From: Polynucleobacter sp. MWH-Loch1C5
GTDB taxonomy: Bacteria > Pseudomonadota > Gammaproteobacteria > Burkholderiales > Burkholderiaceae
Length of the DNA: 64,000 bases
Assembly: GCF_018881775.1 (NCBI RefSeq)
Contig: NZ_JACVPR010000001.1
Location: forward strand, 434,001 to 498,000
Direction: 5' to 3'
In this document: positions 29,128 to 36,281 of the stretch, piece after piece
Layout of the letters: each line of letters begins with the position of its first letter
Numbering within the stretch: the first letter of the stretch is position 1
Made by a program: the position numbers and the translations under genes
Notes under the pieces: model-generated
Databases searched by the model: none
What the model saw: only the letters and a program-made list of their open reading frames with translations
What the model was told of the DNA's origin: nothing

Positions 29128-30036
29128 ATGCGTTCAATCAAAGCCGTAGCGTTCTCAGTAATGCTATTGGCTAGTGCCAATAGTCTGCTCGCGTCAGCCA
29201 CTACTGGTGGCAAATCAGAGAATGTGCAGACATCACTCAGAGTTGTGACCTTATCACCTCATCTTGCTGAAATGGTTGAACGCGTAGGTGGCGTAAGCTC
29301 ACTGGTAGGTGTGAGTGCACATAGTGATTATTCTAAAAACACTCAAAGCAAGACCGTAGTGAGCGATGCAAGAAGTATTGATTTTGAGAGGCTACGTCAA
29401 CTCAACCCTCATATCGTTTTAGTGTGGTCTGGAGGTACACCAGCACAACTTATCAGCAAGATAAGAACTACATTACCGCAAGCGCGTATCTTCGAGTTTG
29501 CACCTAAAAAATTAGACGATATTGAGAAAGATCTCATCAAGATCGGTGAAGTCCTGAATCTTCAACAATCTGGCTTGACTGCAGCTCGCAGCTATACACA
29601 GGAACTTCAAGACATATTGGGTACATCTAGCAAGCATTCCAAAACGACCGTCAAAGTCTTTTATCAAGTTTGGCCACAACCTCTCATGACCATCAATCAC
29701 GAGCAGATGATTCATGATGTGATTGAGCGCTGTGGAGGTACAAATATTTTTTCCAAAGAAAAGTTGCTCGTACCCCAAGTCACCCGCGAGGCAGTACTGG
29801 CCGCCAATCCTGATTTAATGATCGGCACTCAGCAAGCAGGTAAAGATATGGATTGGTCGATGTGGCGCAGTTTTGAGAATCTCTCAGCCAATCGGTACCA
29901 AGCTTTTTTAAGTATTCCAGGACCATCGATTAGTCAACCAACCCCCAGCATTTTGCAAGGGACTCGTCATATTTGTGAGGCAATTGCGCGTGTTCGAGAA
30001 CTCAAGTCTCAAGCACCTAAGGCGGGGACTAGATAG
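29128..30036 (+). CDS. btuF: cobalamin-type ABC transporter substrate-binding protein
   Basis: Periplasmic protein of the helical-backbone metal-receptor family (BtuF/FhuD-like). A signal peptide covers about residues 1-26 (AVAFSVMLLASANSLLASA). The first lobe begins RVVTLSPHLAEMVERVGGVSSLVGVSAHSDY, typical of BtuF. The second lobe contains VFYQVWPQPLMTI and the Cys of IERCGGTNIF. The ATG directly follows the panC stop. Its 3' end overlaps the convergent btuD gene by 28 bases. Cobalamin rather than iron-siderophore specificity is inferred from the riboswitch and BtuB-like receptor nearby. Confidence 0.82.
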   Translation: MRSIKAVAFSVMLLASANSLLASATTGGKSENVQTSLRVVTLSPHLAEMVERVGGVSSLVGVSAHSDYSKNTQSKTVVSDARSIDFERLRQLNPHIVLVWSGGTPAQLISKIRTTLPQARIFEFAPKKLDDIEKDLIKIGEVLNLQQSGLTAARSYTQELQDILGTSSKHSKTTVKVFYQVWPQPLMTINHEQMIHDVIERCGGTNIFSKEKLLVPQVTREAVLAANPDLMIGTQQAGKDMDWSMWRSFENLSANRYQAFLSIPGPSISQPTPSILQGTRHICEAIARVRELKSQAPKAGTR

Positions 30037-30773
30037 CTAGAACCATCGGGCAATTGAGCTTCAAGCATTTTTTGCCCCAGCGCGGCCTCGAGATACTCTG
30101 GCATTAAAACATCTTCGATAGGTCCTGCCAAGTAAGTTTGCTCCGGCATAAAAATCAGTGCATGTGTAAAAGCGCGTCTAATCAAACTCACTTCATGTAC
30201 AGCTGCAATCCAAGCCTTTTGCTGAGACTGACTCTGCTTGGCAAGCAAGCTCAATATTTGCACCTGATAATGCAAATCCAAGTGAGCTAAAGGTTCATCC
30301 ATAAGCCAACATGAAGCATCCTGAGCCAAGGCAGCGGCTAATGCAAAGCGTTGTTTTTCACCGCCCGACAAATGTCGCCACCATGCCTGCCTCAGATCCT
30401 GTAACTCAAAGAGATTGAGATATTCCTCAACTTTTTCAGTTTCATGCGGACAAACAGCCTCCAGCAAATCAATCGCACGCATACCAAATGCACCCTGCAC
30501 AAATTGTTCACTATAAGAACGAATTTTTGCAAAGTCATCAGGCTCGATCGTGGCTAAGTCTTGCCCACGCCACTGAATGATGCCGTGCATATTAATAGGC
30601 TCAGTAATACCGCCTATGAGTTTGATTAGGCTGGATTTACCCGCGCCATTTTTACCAATCAAGCACCAGCGCTGACCGGGCTCAACTGACCAGTTGAGAT
30701 CACGCACAAGGGTTTTATCACCAGCTGTGAGCGTGAGGTCAATCACTTGCAGTAAAGGTTTTGCGTCACTCAT
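30009..30773 (-). CDS. btuD: cobalamin-type ABC transporter ATP-binding protein
   Basis: ABC ATPase of 254 residues in the FecE/BtuD group. Walker A is GKNGAGKSSLIKL, the signature is LSGGEKQRFALA, and Walker B is CWLMDEPLAHLD, followed by the H-loop histidine in AAVHEVSL. The start overlaps the btuC stop by 4 bases. It converges on btuF, with the last 28 bases coding on both strands. Confidence 0.86.
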   Translation of the reverse strand: MSDAKPLLQVIDLTLTAGDKTLVRDLNWSVEPGQRWCLIGKNGAGKSSLIKLIGGITEPINMHGIIQWRGQDLATIEPDDFAKIRSYSEQFVQGAFGMRAIDLLEAVCPHETEKVEEYLNLFELQDLRQAWWRHLSGGEKQRFALAAALAQDASCWLMDEPLAHLDLHYQVQILSLLAKQSQSQQKAWIAAVHEVSLIRRAFTHALIFMPEQTYLAGPIEDVLMPEYLEAALGQKMLEAQLPDGSSYLVPALGA

Positions 30774-31732
30774 GAGCGTGCCTCACCCCAAGTCGACATT
30801 TTGGCTAAAAGCCATAAGAAGGTAGGCACACCCAGTAAAACGGTAATAACACCCATGGGTAATTGCGCAGGGGCCAATACTGTTCTAGCAATAGCATCGG
30901 CAATCACTAAAACAATACCGCCCAAGAGTGCGCTCATGTGCAAAATCATGATTTGATTTACGCCATGCTTTGGAGTAATCAGCAAACGAATTAAATGGGG
31001 CACCAATAGCCCAATAAAGCCAATAGCTCCTGCAATCGATACAGCACCAGCACTGGCTAGGGCTACCATAAGAACCATGAGCCATTGCAAACGCTGCACA
31101 TCAACACCGAGACTCTTAGCCTTATCAAAGCCAAATTGCATCAGATGAATTTGCGGTGCATATTTAGCAACAACAATCCATGTCGCCAACCAAAGACCTA
31201 ATATAGAACCTACAGCTTCTGAACTTTGTACCGAATCTAAATCCCCCATCAACCAATGAATCATGCCTGGCATGGCCACATCATCGGCAAATACGATCAG
31301 TAGACTACTGATTGCGCCACAAGCTGTTGCCAACATCACGCCAGCCAAAATAAGGCGTGTGGGTTGATAAGACAAACTGCCTAATAAGAGATAAAGAATA
31401 ATTAGAATACTGAGTGCGCCTACCCAAGCTGCTAGAGGAACATAAATACTTCCGGCGGCTCCCATGAATATGGCGATAAGGGCTCCAACGGAAGCGCCAC
31501 CAGAGACCCCTAAGATTGATGGCTCTGCCAAAGGATTACGCGTAATCACTTGCAAGAGAGCTCCTGACATAGCCAAGAGCCCACCAATAGCAAAGGCAGC
31601 TAAAACACGGGGTAAACGTAATTGATAAATGATGGCAGCATCTGCATTAGAGACACTGCCCATCATGAGACCAAGCAATATCACCAGGAAACTTAAGAAC
31701 ACCAGAAAAAAAATATTTTTTAATATTTTCAT
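30770..31732 (-). CDS. btuC: cobalamin-type ABC transporter permease (FecCD family)
   Basis: Inner-membrane permease of 320 residues with about ten hydrophobic segments. FecCD-family landmarks are YQLRLPRVLAAFAIGGLLAMSGALLQVITRNPLAEPSILGVSGGAS in the first third and IGFIGLLVPHLIRLL, the coupling region for the ATPase. It is divergent from the riboswitch-controlled receptor gene; no second riboswitch is seen upstream of it. Iron-siderophore permeases share this family, so cobalamin is inferred from context. Confidence 0.85.
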   Translation of the reverse strand: MKILKNIFFLVFLSFLVILLGLMMGSVSNADAAIIYQLRLPRVLAAFAIGGLLAMSGALLQVITRNPLAEPSILGVSGGASVGALIAIFMGAAGSIYVPLAAWVGALSILIILYLLLGSLSYQPTRLILAGVMLATACGAISSLLIVFADDVAMPGMIHWLMGDLDSVQSSEAVGSILGLWLATWIVVAKYAPQIHLMQFGFDKAKSLGVDVQRLQWLMVLMVALASAGAVSIAGAIGFIGLLVPHLIRLLITPKHGVNQIMILHMSALLGGIVLVIADAIARTVLAPAQLPMGVITVLLGVPTFLWLLAKMSTWGEARS

Positions 31733-31768
31733 AGACTGAAATATACAGGTTTACGTAAGTTTGCTAGA

Positions 31769-31774
31769 TATAAT
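31769..31774 (+). promoter_or_regulatory. candidate -10 box for the riboswitch-btuB transcript
   Basis: A perfect TATAAT lies about 30 bases before the first conserved base of the riboswitch. No good -35 box is present at 16-18 bases upstream (CAGGTT at best), so this is a weak call made mostly from position. Confidence 0.4.
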
Positions 31775-31804
31775 ATTTATGTTGTCTAATAAATATAGAT
31801 AGCC

Positions 31805-32020
31805 TTTTGTGTGGTGCTCTTTTTACTAAAAAGAGTTAAATGGGAAATCAGTCAATAAATAAGCTGATGCTGCCCCCGCAACGGTAAGTAAATTATTAGA
31901 GCCATATAACCACTGGACTTTAGTCTGGGAAGGCGGTTCTAAATTCGCTAAAGCGTGATTTACAAGCCCGGAAACCAGCCCACAATCGAGGTCGCACTGC
32001 TACGGGGATGTGGCTGAGCA
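31805..32020 (+). ncRNA. cobalamin riboswitch
   Basis: Conserved core segments are in order: TGGGAAATCAG (31841-31851), CTGATGCTGCCCCCGCAACGG (31864-31884, two pieces of the core) and the B12 box AAGCCCGGAAACCAGCC at 31964-31980. The following GC-rich hairpin region to about 32020 is the likely expression platform. It precedes the TonB-dependent receptor gene, where cobalamin riboswitches usually sit, and should shut down receptor synthesis when B12 is plentiful. The outer limits are approximate. A further hairpin (32090-32102) lies right before the receptor ribosome-binding site. Confidence 0.95.
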
Positions 32021-32113
32021 TATTTCTGCTTATTTCCTCCTTTTGCATTGCATTTGATTACTCTAGTTCGGGGTGTGACTAGACAAATACCAGCATTGCT
32101 GGCGGAGTAAATA

Positions 32114-34192
32114 ATGTCTCATAAAAAGTACTTTTTTATTGCCATCCCACTGGCATTTTCTTCAATTGCATCTTCACAAATCACATCGGAGCTAGAACCA
32201 GTAACGATTTATGGATCAAGATTTAAAGAAGAAATAAACAAAGCTTTACCTCAAACCACAATTATCACGGACCGTGAGATTCAGAAGAGTGGTCTTAGTA
32301 ATGTATCAGAAGTACTTCAAAAAATCGGTGGATTAACCGTTAAACAAAATCTTGATGGCAGTAGTAACGGGGCTATTGATATGCGAGGCTTTGGCGATGC
32401 AGCCTCGAACAATGTTGTAGTTCTTTTGGATGGAGTTCGGTTATCTGAAAATGAACAAACTGCAGCAAGAACGTCTTTTATCCCTTTAGAGGCAATTAGT
32501 CACATAGAAATCACTAGAGGTGGAAACAGCGTTCTATATGGTGATGGCGCAACTGGCGGAACAATTAACATCGTCACAAAAAAAGATTTAGATAAGCTCA
32601 CCGTCGTGTCAGCTGGCATTGGAAGTTACCCATCATATCAATCAAGCCTATTTCATTCTCGTAAAATTGGGGATACCAACCTAACTCTTTTTGGCAGACA
32701 ATTAGATTCAAAGGGGTACAGAACCAACTCAGACAATAGCGAACAATCTGGTGGTTTTTCTGCCACAAAACATCTCTCAGGATCTGACTCCATAGGAATT
32801 AGGATTATTGGCACCCAAGAAAGAAACAAGTTACCTGGTGCATTACCCATTGGTTGGCTCAACTCAAACCCAAAAAATAGTCAGGTGGCTGGCTATCAAT
32901 CTGACTCCAATATAAAAACGAGTCATATTAATTTAAATGGCGTCAAAAAGATCAATGAAGATGCTGAATTTAGAGTCGATTTAAATCAATTTACAAAATC
33001 TAATTTTTGGGGATATAGCTATGATGGATCCAGTGTATTTAGCGGTTATAACCCAAATCATGCCAACAATAATCCAAATAAAAATCCAATTGCATCAGGC
33101 ATCACAAACTCACTCGCACGTACTCAAACATTTTCCCCACGATTTAAAATCAACAATCTTGGCGTCAGGAATAATACAACTGTACTAGGTTATGACTGGT
33201 TACAATACAAACAAACCCTTGATGGCATAGTAAGTAATAGTTCGGGCACATACATTAGCCCACTCTTTTATGGCAACTCAGGAAGCAAGTCATACCAATC
33301 AGATGCTTGGTACACAAGAAGTGACTGGATTGCAAACCAATATCACCGTCTAATCTTCGGCTATCGAGAGCAAGCATATCGCCAACAATCTGATATTAAC
33401 TACATCAGCATTTCACCTAACAGCAATGATGGCTCAGGCAGCTTTTCGAATAGGGGCCGTGTAAAGGCGACTGAATTACAGTACATTTTTAGCCCGTCAG
33501 ACCAATTAAAATATCATTTAAGAGTGAGTCAAAATTTTCGTATAGCAAACCTAGATGACAATAGTCAGGCCTATGTTGTATTGCCTTATAACAATCTAAA
33601 TCCTCAAACATCTCATGATTATGAGTTTGGTGTTAACTATAGGACTGGTATTTTCCGATCACAGTCAAGAGTCTATGTTAGCGAGCTTAAGAATGAAATT
33701 GGATTTAATGGATCCAGTAATCTCAATTACCCTTCCAGCAGCAGAAGAGGTTTTGAATCGAACAATCAAGTAATACTTAACCCCAAATGGACATTGATTG
33801 CTAACATCAATTTCATTGATGCCGAGTTCGATGCTGGAACCTATTCTGGGAAAAAAGTACCAGGTGTATCGGAGTATTCCGGATCTCTTGGAGTCACACA
33901 TCAAATTAACACTAAAGAAAGGGTTTCTTTTTTCTCACGATTTAGTTCTGAGGCATTTGCTTCAAACGATCTAGCTAATAGTCAAACAAAAAAGCCCGGA
34001 TATGGTGTTACTGATCTTCGCTATTCATATAGCGAAAAATCATGGGAAATAATTTCCTCGATCAACAACATATTTGACAAAAAATATACTGATACAGCGG
34101 TATACAAGAACTCTTATTACTCCTTCTATCAAACTACGGTATATCCCAATCCCGGACGTAACTTTAGTATTTTGGGGCGCTATATCTTCTAA
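32114..34192 (+). CDS. btuB: TonB-dependent outer-membrane receptor, BtuB-like
   Basis: Outer-membrane channel for vitamin B12 uptake, 692 residues. A signal peptide (about residues 1-21) is followed by a plug domain with TIITDREIQKSGLSNVSEVLQ, IDMRGFGD, VVVLLDGVRLSE and VLYGDGATGGTINIVTKK. The C-terminal part is a beta-barrel that ends in NPGRNFSILGRYIF with the terminal aromatic residue needed for membrane insertion. The upstream riboswitch supports cobalamin as the substrate. The gene is visibly more AT-rich than its neighbours and uses many AGA and ATA codons, suggesting a different origin. Confidence 0.88.
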   Translation: MSHKKYFFIAIPLAFSSIASSQITSELEPVTIYGSRFKEEINKALPQTTIITDREIQKSGLSNVSEVLQKIGGLTVKQNLDGSSNGAIDMRGFGDAASNNVVVLLDGVRLSENEQTAARTSFIPLEAISHIEITRGGNSVLYGDGATGGTINIVTKKDLDKLTVVSAGIGSYPSYQSSLFHSRKIGDTNLTLFGRQLDSKGYRTNSDNSEQSGGFSATKHLSGSDSIGIRIIGTQERNKLPGALPIGWLNSNPKNSQVAGYQSDSNIKTSHINLNGVKKINEDAEFRVDLNQFTKSNFWGYSYDGSSVFSGYNPNHANNNPNKNPIASGITNSLARTQTFSPRFKINNLGVRNNTTVLGYDWLQYKQTLDGIVSNSSGTYISPLFYGNSGSKSYQSDAWYTRSDWIANQYHRLIFGYREQAYRQQSDINYISISPNSNDGSGSFSNRGRVKATELQYIFSPSDQLKYHLRVSQNFRIANLDDNSQAYVVLPYNNLNPQTSHDYEFGVNYRTGIFRSQSRVYVSELKNEIGFNGSSNLNYPSSSRRGFESNNQVILNPKWTLIANINFIDAEFDAGTYSGKKVPGVSEYSGSLGVTHQINTKERVSFFSRFSSEAFASNDLANSQTKKPGYGVTDLRYSYSEKSWEIISSINNIFDKKYTDTAVYKNSYYSFYQTTVYPNPGRNFSILGRYIF

Positions 34193-34225
34193 ATTAGCAA
34201 TATTTAACTGTTAACTTGATAGTTT

Positions 34226-34258
34226 TTCGGACATAGATACAATGTATCTATGTCCGAA
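34226..34258. repeat. 33-bp perfect palindrome over a start codon
   Basis: Two perfect 16-bp arms (TTCGGACATAGATACA / TGTATCTATGTCCGAA) around one central base. The ATG of the next gene (34250-34252) lies inside the right arm, and no Shine-Dalgarno sequence is visible. A U-run follows on neither strand, so a simple intrinsic terminator is not a good fit. It may be an operator or an RNA hairpin that hides the start codon. Confidence 0.85.
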
Positions 34259-34504
34259 CTTACAAATCAGTCTCTAAATCGCCTCCAAGAGAGTTTGGCT
34301 CGTTTGGAGAGCAAAACCCGGTCCTTACAGGACGCCGTCTCGGCTGCGCACCAGCAACGTTTGGCTCTAGAGGCCAAAATTGAAGATGCCCAGACGCGCA
34401 TTCAGAATATATTGAGTAAATTACCACCTCAGGACGACGGCAGACAGATGGATCTACTGTCTAATGGTGGCGCAAAGGATGATCATGAGCCAACATCGCA
34501 TTGA
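34250..34504 (+). CDS. small coiled-coil protein upstream of zapA (ZapB/TIGR02449-like)
   Basis: Soluble 84-residue protein. Residues 8-58 form one predicted coiled coil (LNRLQESLARLESKTRSLQ, then AALEAKIEDAQTRIQNIL-type heptads), and the tail is polar. Such proteins commonly precede zapA in proteobacteria and are annotated as ZapB-like or hypothetical. It overlaps the zapA start by 20 bases. The ATG lies inside a perfect palindrome and lacks a visible ribosome-binding site, so start and regulation are uncertain. A division role is inferred from position only. Confidence 0.7.
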   Translation: MSELTNQSLNRLQESLARLESKTRSLQDAVSAAHQQRLALEAKIEDAQTRIQNILSKLPPQDDGRQMDLLSNGGAKDDHEPTSH

Positions 34505-34835
34505 ACTGACATTGGCTGGGCAAAAGTTTGCTTTTGCCACCTCCCCCGAACATGAAACAAGTTTACGTGCAGCTGCAGCCTTAGTAGATGAACAATTAGA
34601 GTCTTTGCTCACCGGTGGCAATCGCAGTATTGAGCGTGCCGCCATCATGACTGCCATCAAACTAGCGGGCGATCTACAAGCTGCCAAAATGAATCTCAGC
34701 GTGACTGAAAACCCTGGGGCTAGCTTAGATCAAGTATCAGCTCTTCAGGCGCAAGTAGATGCTATTGAAGCATCCGTTGATGCCGCGCTGAAAACCCTAT
34801 CCCTGCCTGGCGCGCCAAGGCCAATAGTTCCTTGA
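34485..34835 (+). CDS. zapA: cell division protein ZapA
   Basis: Binds and bundles FtsZ filaments at the division ring. The 116-residue protein has the N-terminal ZapA domain (RIELTLAGQKFAFATSPEHETSLRAAAALVD) followed by a C-terminal coiled coil. The start at 34485 has AAAGG upstream; two in-frame ATGs upstream (34464, 34479) are less well placed. 6S RNA follows directly, the arrangement known in many proteobacteria, and its 5' part probably overlaps the end of the gene. Confidence 0.9.
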   Translation: MSQHRIELTLAGQKFAFATSPEHETSLRAAAALVDEQLESLLTGGNRSIERAAIMTAIKLAGDLQAAKMNLSVTENPGASLDQVSALQAQVDAIEASVDAALKTLSLPGAPRPIVP

Positions 34836-35013
34836 ACCGATGCGCAAGCATCTGGCGTGATCCATACAGTGTGGGCGTTGAGCGTCTCGAATGTGATAGA
34901 GCTTAACTTCGGGTTAAGTTCTCCCTCGCAAACTTGATGCACCCGAAACACTGTTGCCATGCCCCCTTGAACCTTTGGGTTCAGGATGACGGCCTAACGG
35001 TCAAGGCGGGGAC
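34798..35013 (+). ncRNA. ssrS: 6S RNA
   Basis: Regulator of RNA polymerase sigma-70 holoenzyme. The 5' segment GTTCCTTGAACCGATGCG (34827-34844) and the 3' segment CCTTGAACCTTTGGGTTCAGG (about 34963-34982), then GACGGCCTAACGGTCAAGGCGGGG, match conserved parts of proteobacterial 6S RNA. The ends CCCTGCCT (34801-34808) and AGGCGGGG pair to form the closing stem. Position after zapA is the classical one. Ends are approximate, and the 5' end would overlap the last 38 bases of zapA. Confidence 0.88.
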
Positions 35014-35069
35014 CTTATTTGAGCTTTCGCTCATCATGCATTAGTGTCATCACGAAGGGAGGACCAATA

Positions 35070-35378
35070 ATGAAAAAAATATTGCACACATTCCTTATCA
35101 GCTCCACACTGGGTCTATCTAGCCTGCCCGTATTGGCTGCCGATATCAATAATGGTAAAAAAATTGATATGCAAAAGTGTTACCAGTGTCATGCTCAAAA
35201 GTCTGGCTTGGGCAATGGCGATATGATTTATCTACGAAGCGACCGCAAAGTAAAAAATCTCGAACGACTCAAAGTGATGGTGAGTATGTGTAATACGACT
35301 CTGAGCCTAGACATGTTCCCCGAAGAAGAAGCCGACGTAGTCGCCTATCTGAATCAACAATTTTATAAATTCAAATAA
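35070..35378 (+). CDS. small periplasmic cytochrome c
   Basis: A 102-residue class-I-like c-type cytochrome. The signal peptide covers about residues 1-22 (ILHTFLISSTLGLSSLPVLAA), and the heme-binding motif is CYQCH. A methionine near the end (LDMFPEEE) may be the second axial ligand. The start has GGGAGG at good spacing; an in-frame start at 35019 would add a non-signal extension. It is followed 12 bases later by a TauE-family gene. The redox partner is unknown. Confidence 0.83.
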   Translation: MKKILHTFLISSTLGLSSLPVLAADINNGKKIDMQKCYQCHAQKSGLGNGDMIYLRSDRKVKNLERLKVMVSMCNTTLSLDMFPEEEADVVAYLNQQFYKFK

Positions 35379-35390
35379 TTCATCTCTTTC

Positions 35391-36212
35391 ATGACTCTTG
35401 TTCAAATTGGCGCATTGGCGCTCTTGGGTAGCTTTACAGGTTTTGCAGCCGGCCTACTCGGTATTGGTGGTGGCATGATTCTGGTGCCTTTTTTAACCTT
35501 TTTATTCAGTATTTACGGCTTCCCAACAGAGGTGATTGTGCATGTCGCGATTGCTACTTCTATGGCAACGATTCTATTTACCTCTCTCTCTTCCGTGCGT
35601 GCGCACCACAAGCGTGGCGCCGTTCGCTGGGATATTGTCCTAGCCTTTGCCCCAGGCATTGTTCTTGGCGGCCTCTTGGGTGGCGGTAAGTTGTTTGCGA
35701 TTTTGAAAACCTCATGGCTGTCATTTATCTTTGCTGGCTTTGTTGGTTTTTCTGCGTATCAAATGCTCATGAACAAAAAACCAAAACCGAGTCGTACGCT
35801 ACCAGGCAAATGGGGTATGTTGGGTGCTGGTGGTTTCATTGGGTTTTTATCAAGCTTGGTCGGAGCGGGTGGTGGCTTTGTCTCTGTACCCTTTATGACT
35901 TGGTGTAATGTGGCCATGCATAACGCTGTGGCTACTTCAGCAGCCTTGGGCTTTCCTATCGCGCTAGCGAGTGCCATTGGTTATGTGATTGCCGGTTATG
36001 GCAACCCCAATCTTCCCGCTGGTTCAGTAGGCTATGTTTATCTGCCTGCCCTGGTCTGCGTGGCAGCTGCCAGTGTTTTAACTGCTCCCTTAGGGGCCAA
36101 GGTGGCACACCAACTGAATGTGGCTCAACTCAAAAAAGTCTTTGCTTTAGTGCTTTTCTGCCTAGCGGCCTACATGCTCAATAAAGGCTTGAGCACTCTC
36201 GGCGTCTATTGA
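35391..36212 (+). CDS. TauE/SafE-family sulfite-anion exporter
   Basis: Membrane protein of 273 residues with eight hydrophobic segments. It shows the two internal repeats of the family: LLGIGGGMILVPFLTFLF near residue 22 and LVGAGGGFVSVPFMTWCNVAMHNAVATSAALG in the second half. Proteins of this family export sulfite, sulfoacetate or similar anions; the substrate here is not known. It is probably co-transcribed with the cytochrome c gene and is followed by a strong terminator. Confidence 0.88.
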   Translation: MTLVQIGALALLGSFTGFAAGLLGIGGGMILVPFLTFLFSIYGFPTEVIVHVAIATSMATILFTSLSSVRAHHKRGAVRWDIVLAFAPGIVLGGLLGGGKLFAILKTSWLSFIFAGFVGFSAYQMLMNKKPKPSRTLPGKWGMLGAGGFIGFLSSLVGAGGGFVSVPFMTWCNVAMHNAVATSAALGFPIALASAIGYVIAGYGNPNLPAGSVGYVYLPALVCVAAASVLTAPLGAKVAHQLNVAQLKKVFALVLFCLAAYMLNKGLSTLGVY

Positions 36213-36236
36213 TCAGTCACCGATTGGGGAGGATTT

Positions 36237-36262
36237 AAAAAGGCCGCGCTTGCGGCCTTTTT
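36237..36262. terminator. bidirectional intrinsic terminator
   Basis: Perfect 11-bp inverted repeat AAAAAGGCCGC / GCGGCCTTTTT with a GCTT loop, between the convergent TauE-family gene and matB. The T-run serves the plus strand and the A-run serves the minus strand. Confidence 0.9.
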
Positions 36263-36281
36263 ATTTGAGTGGCACGAATCA

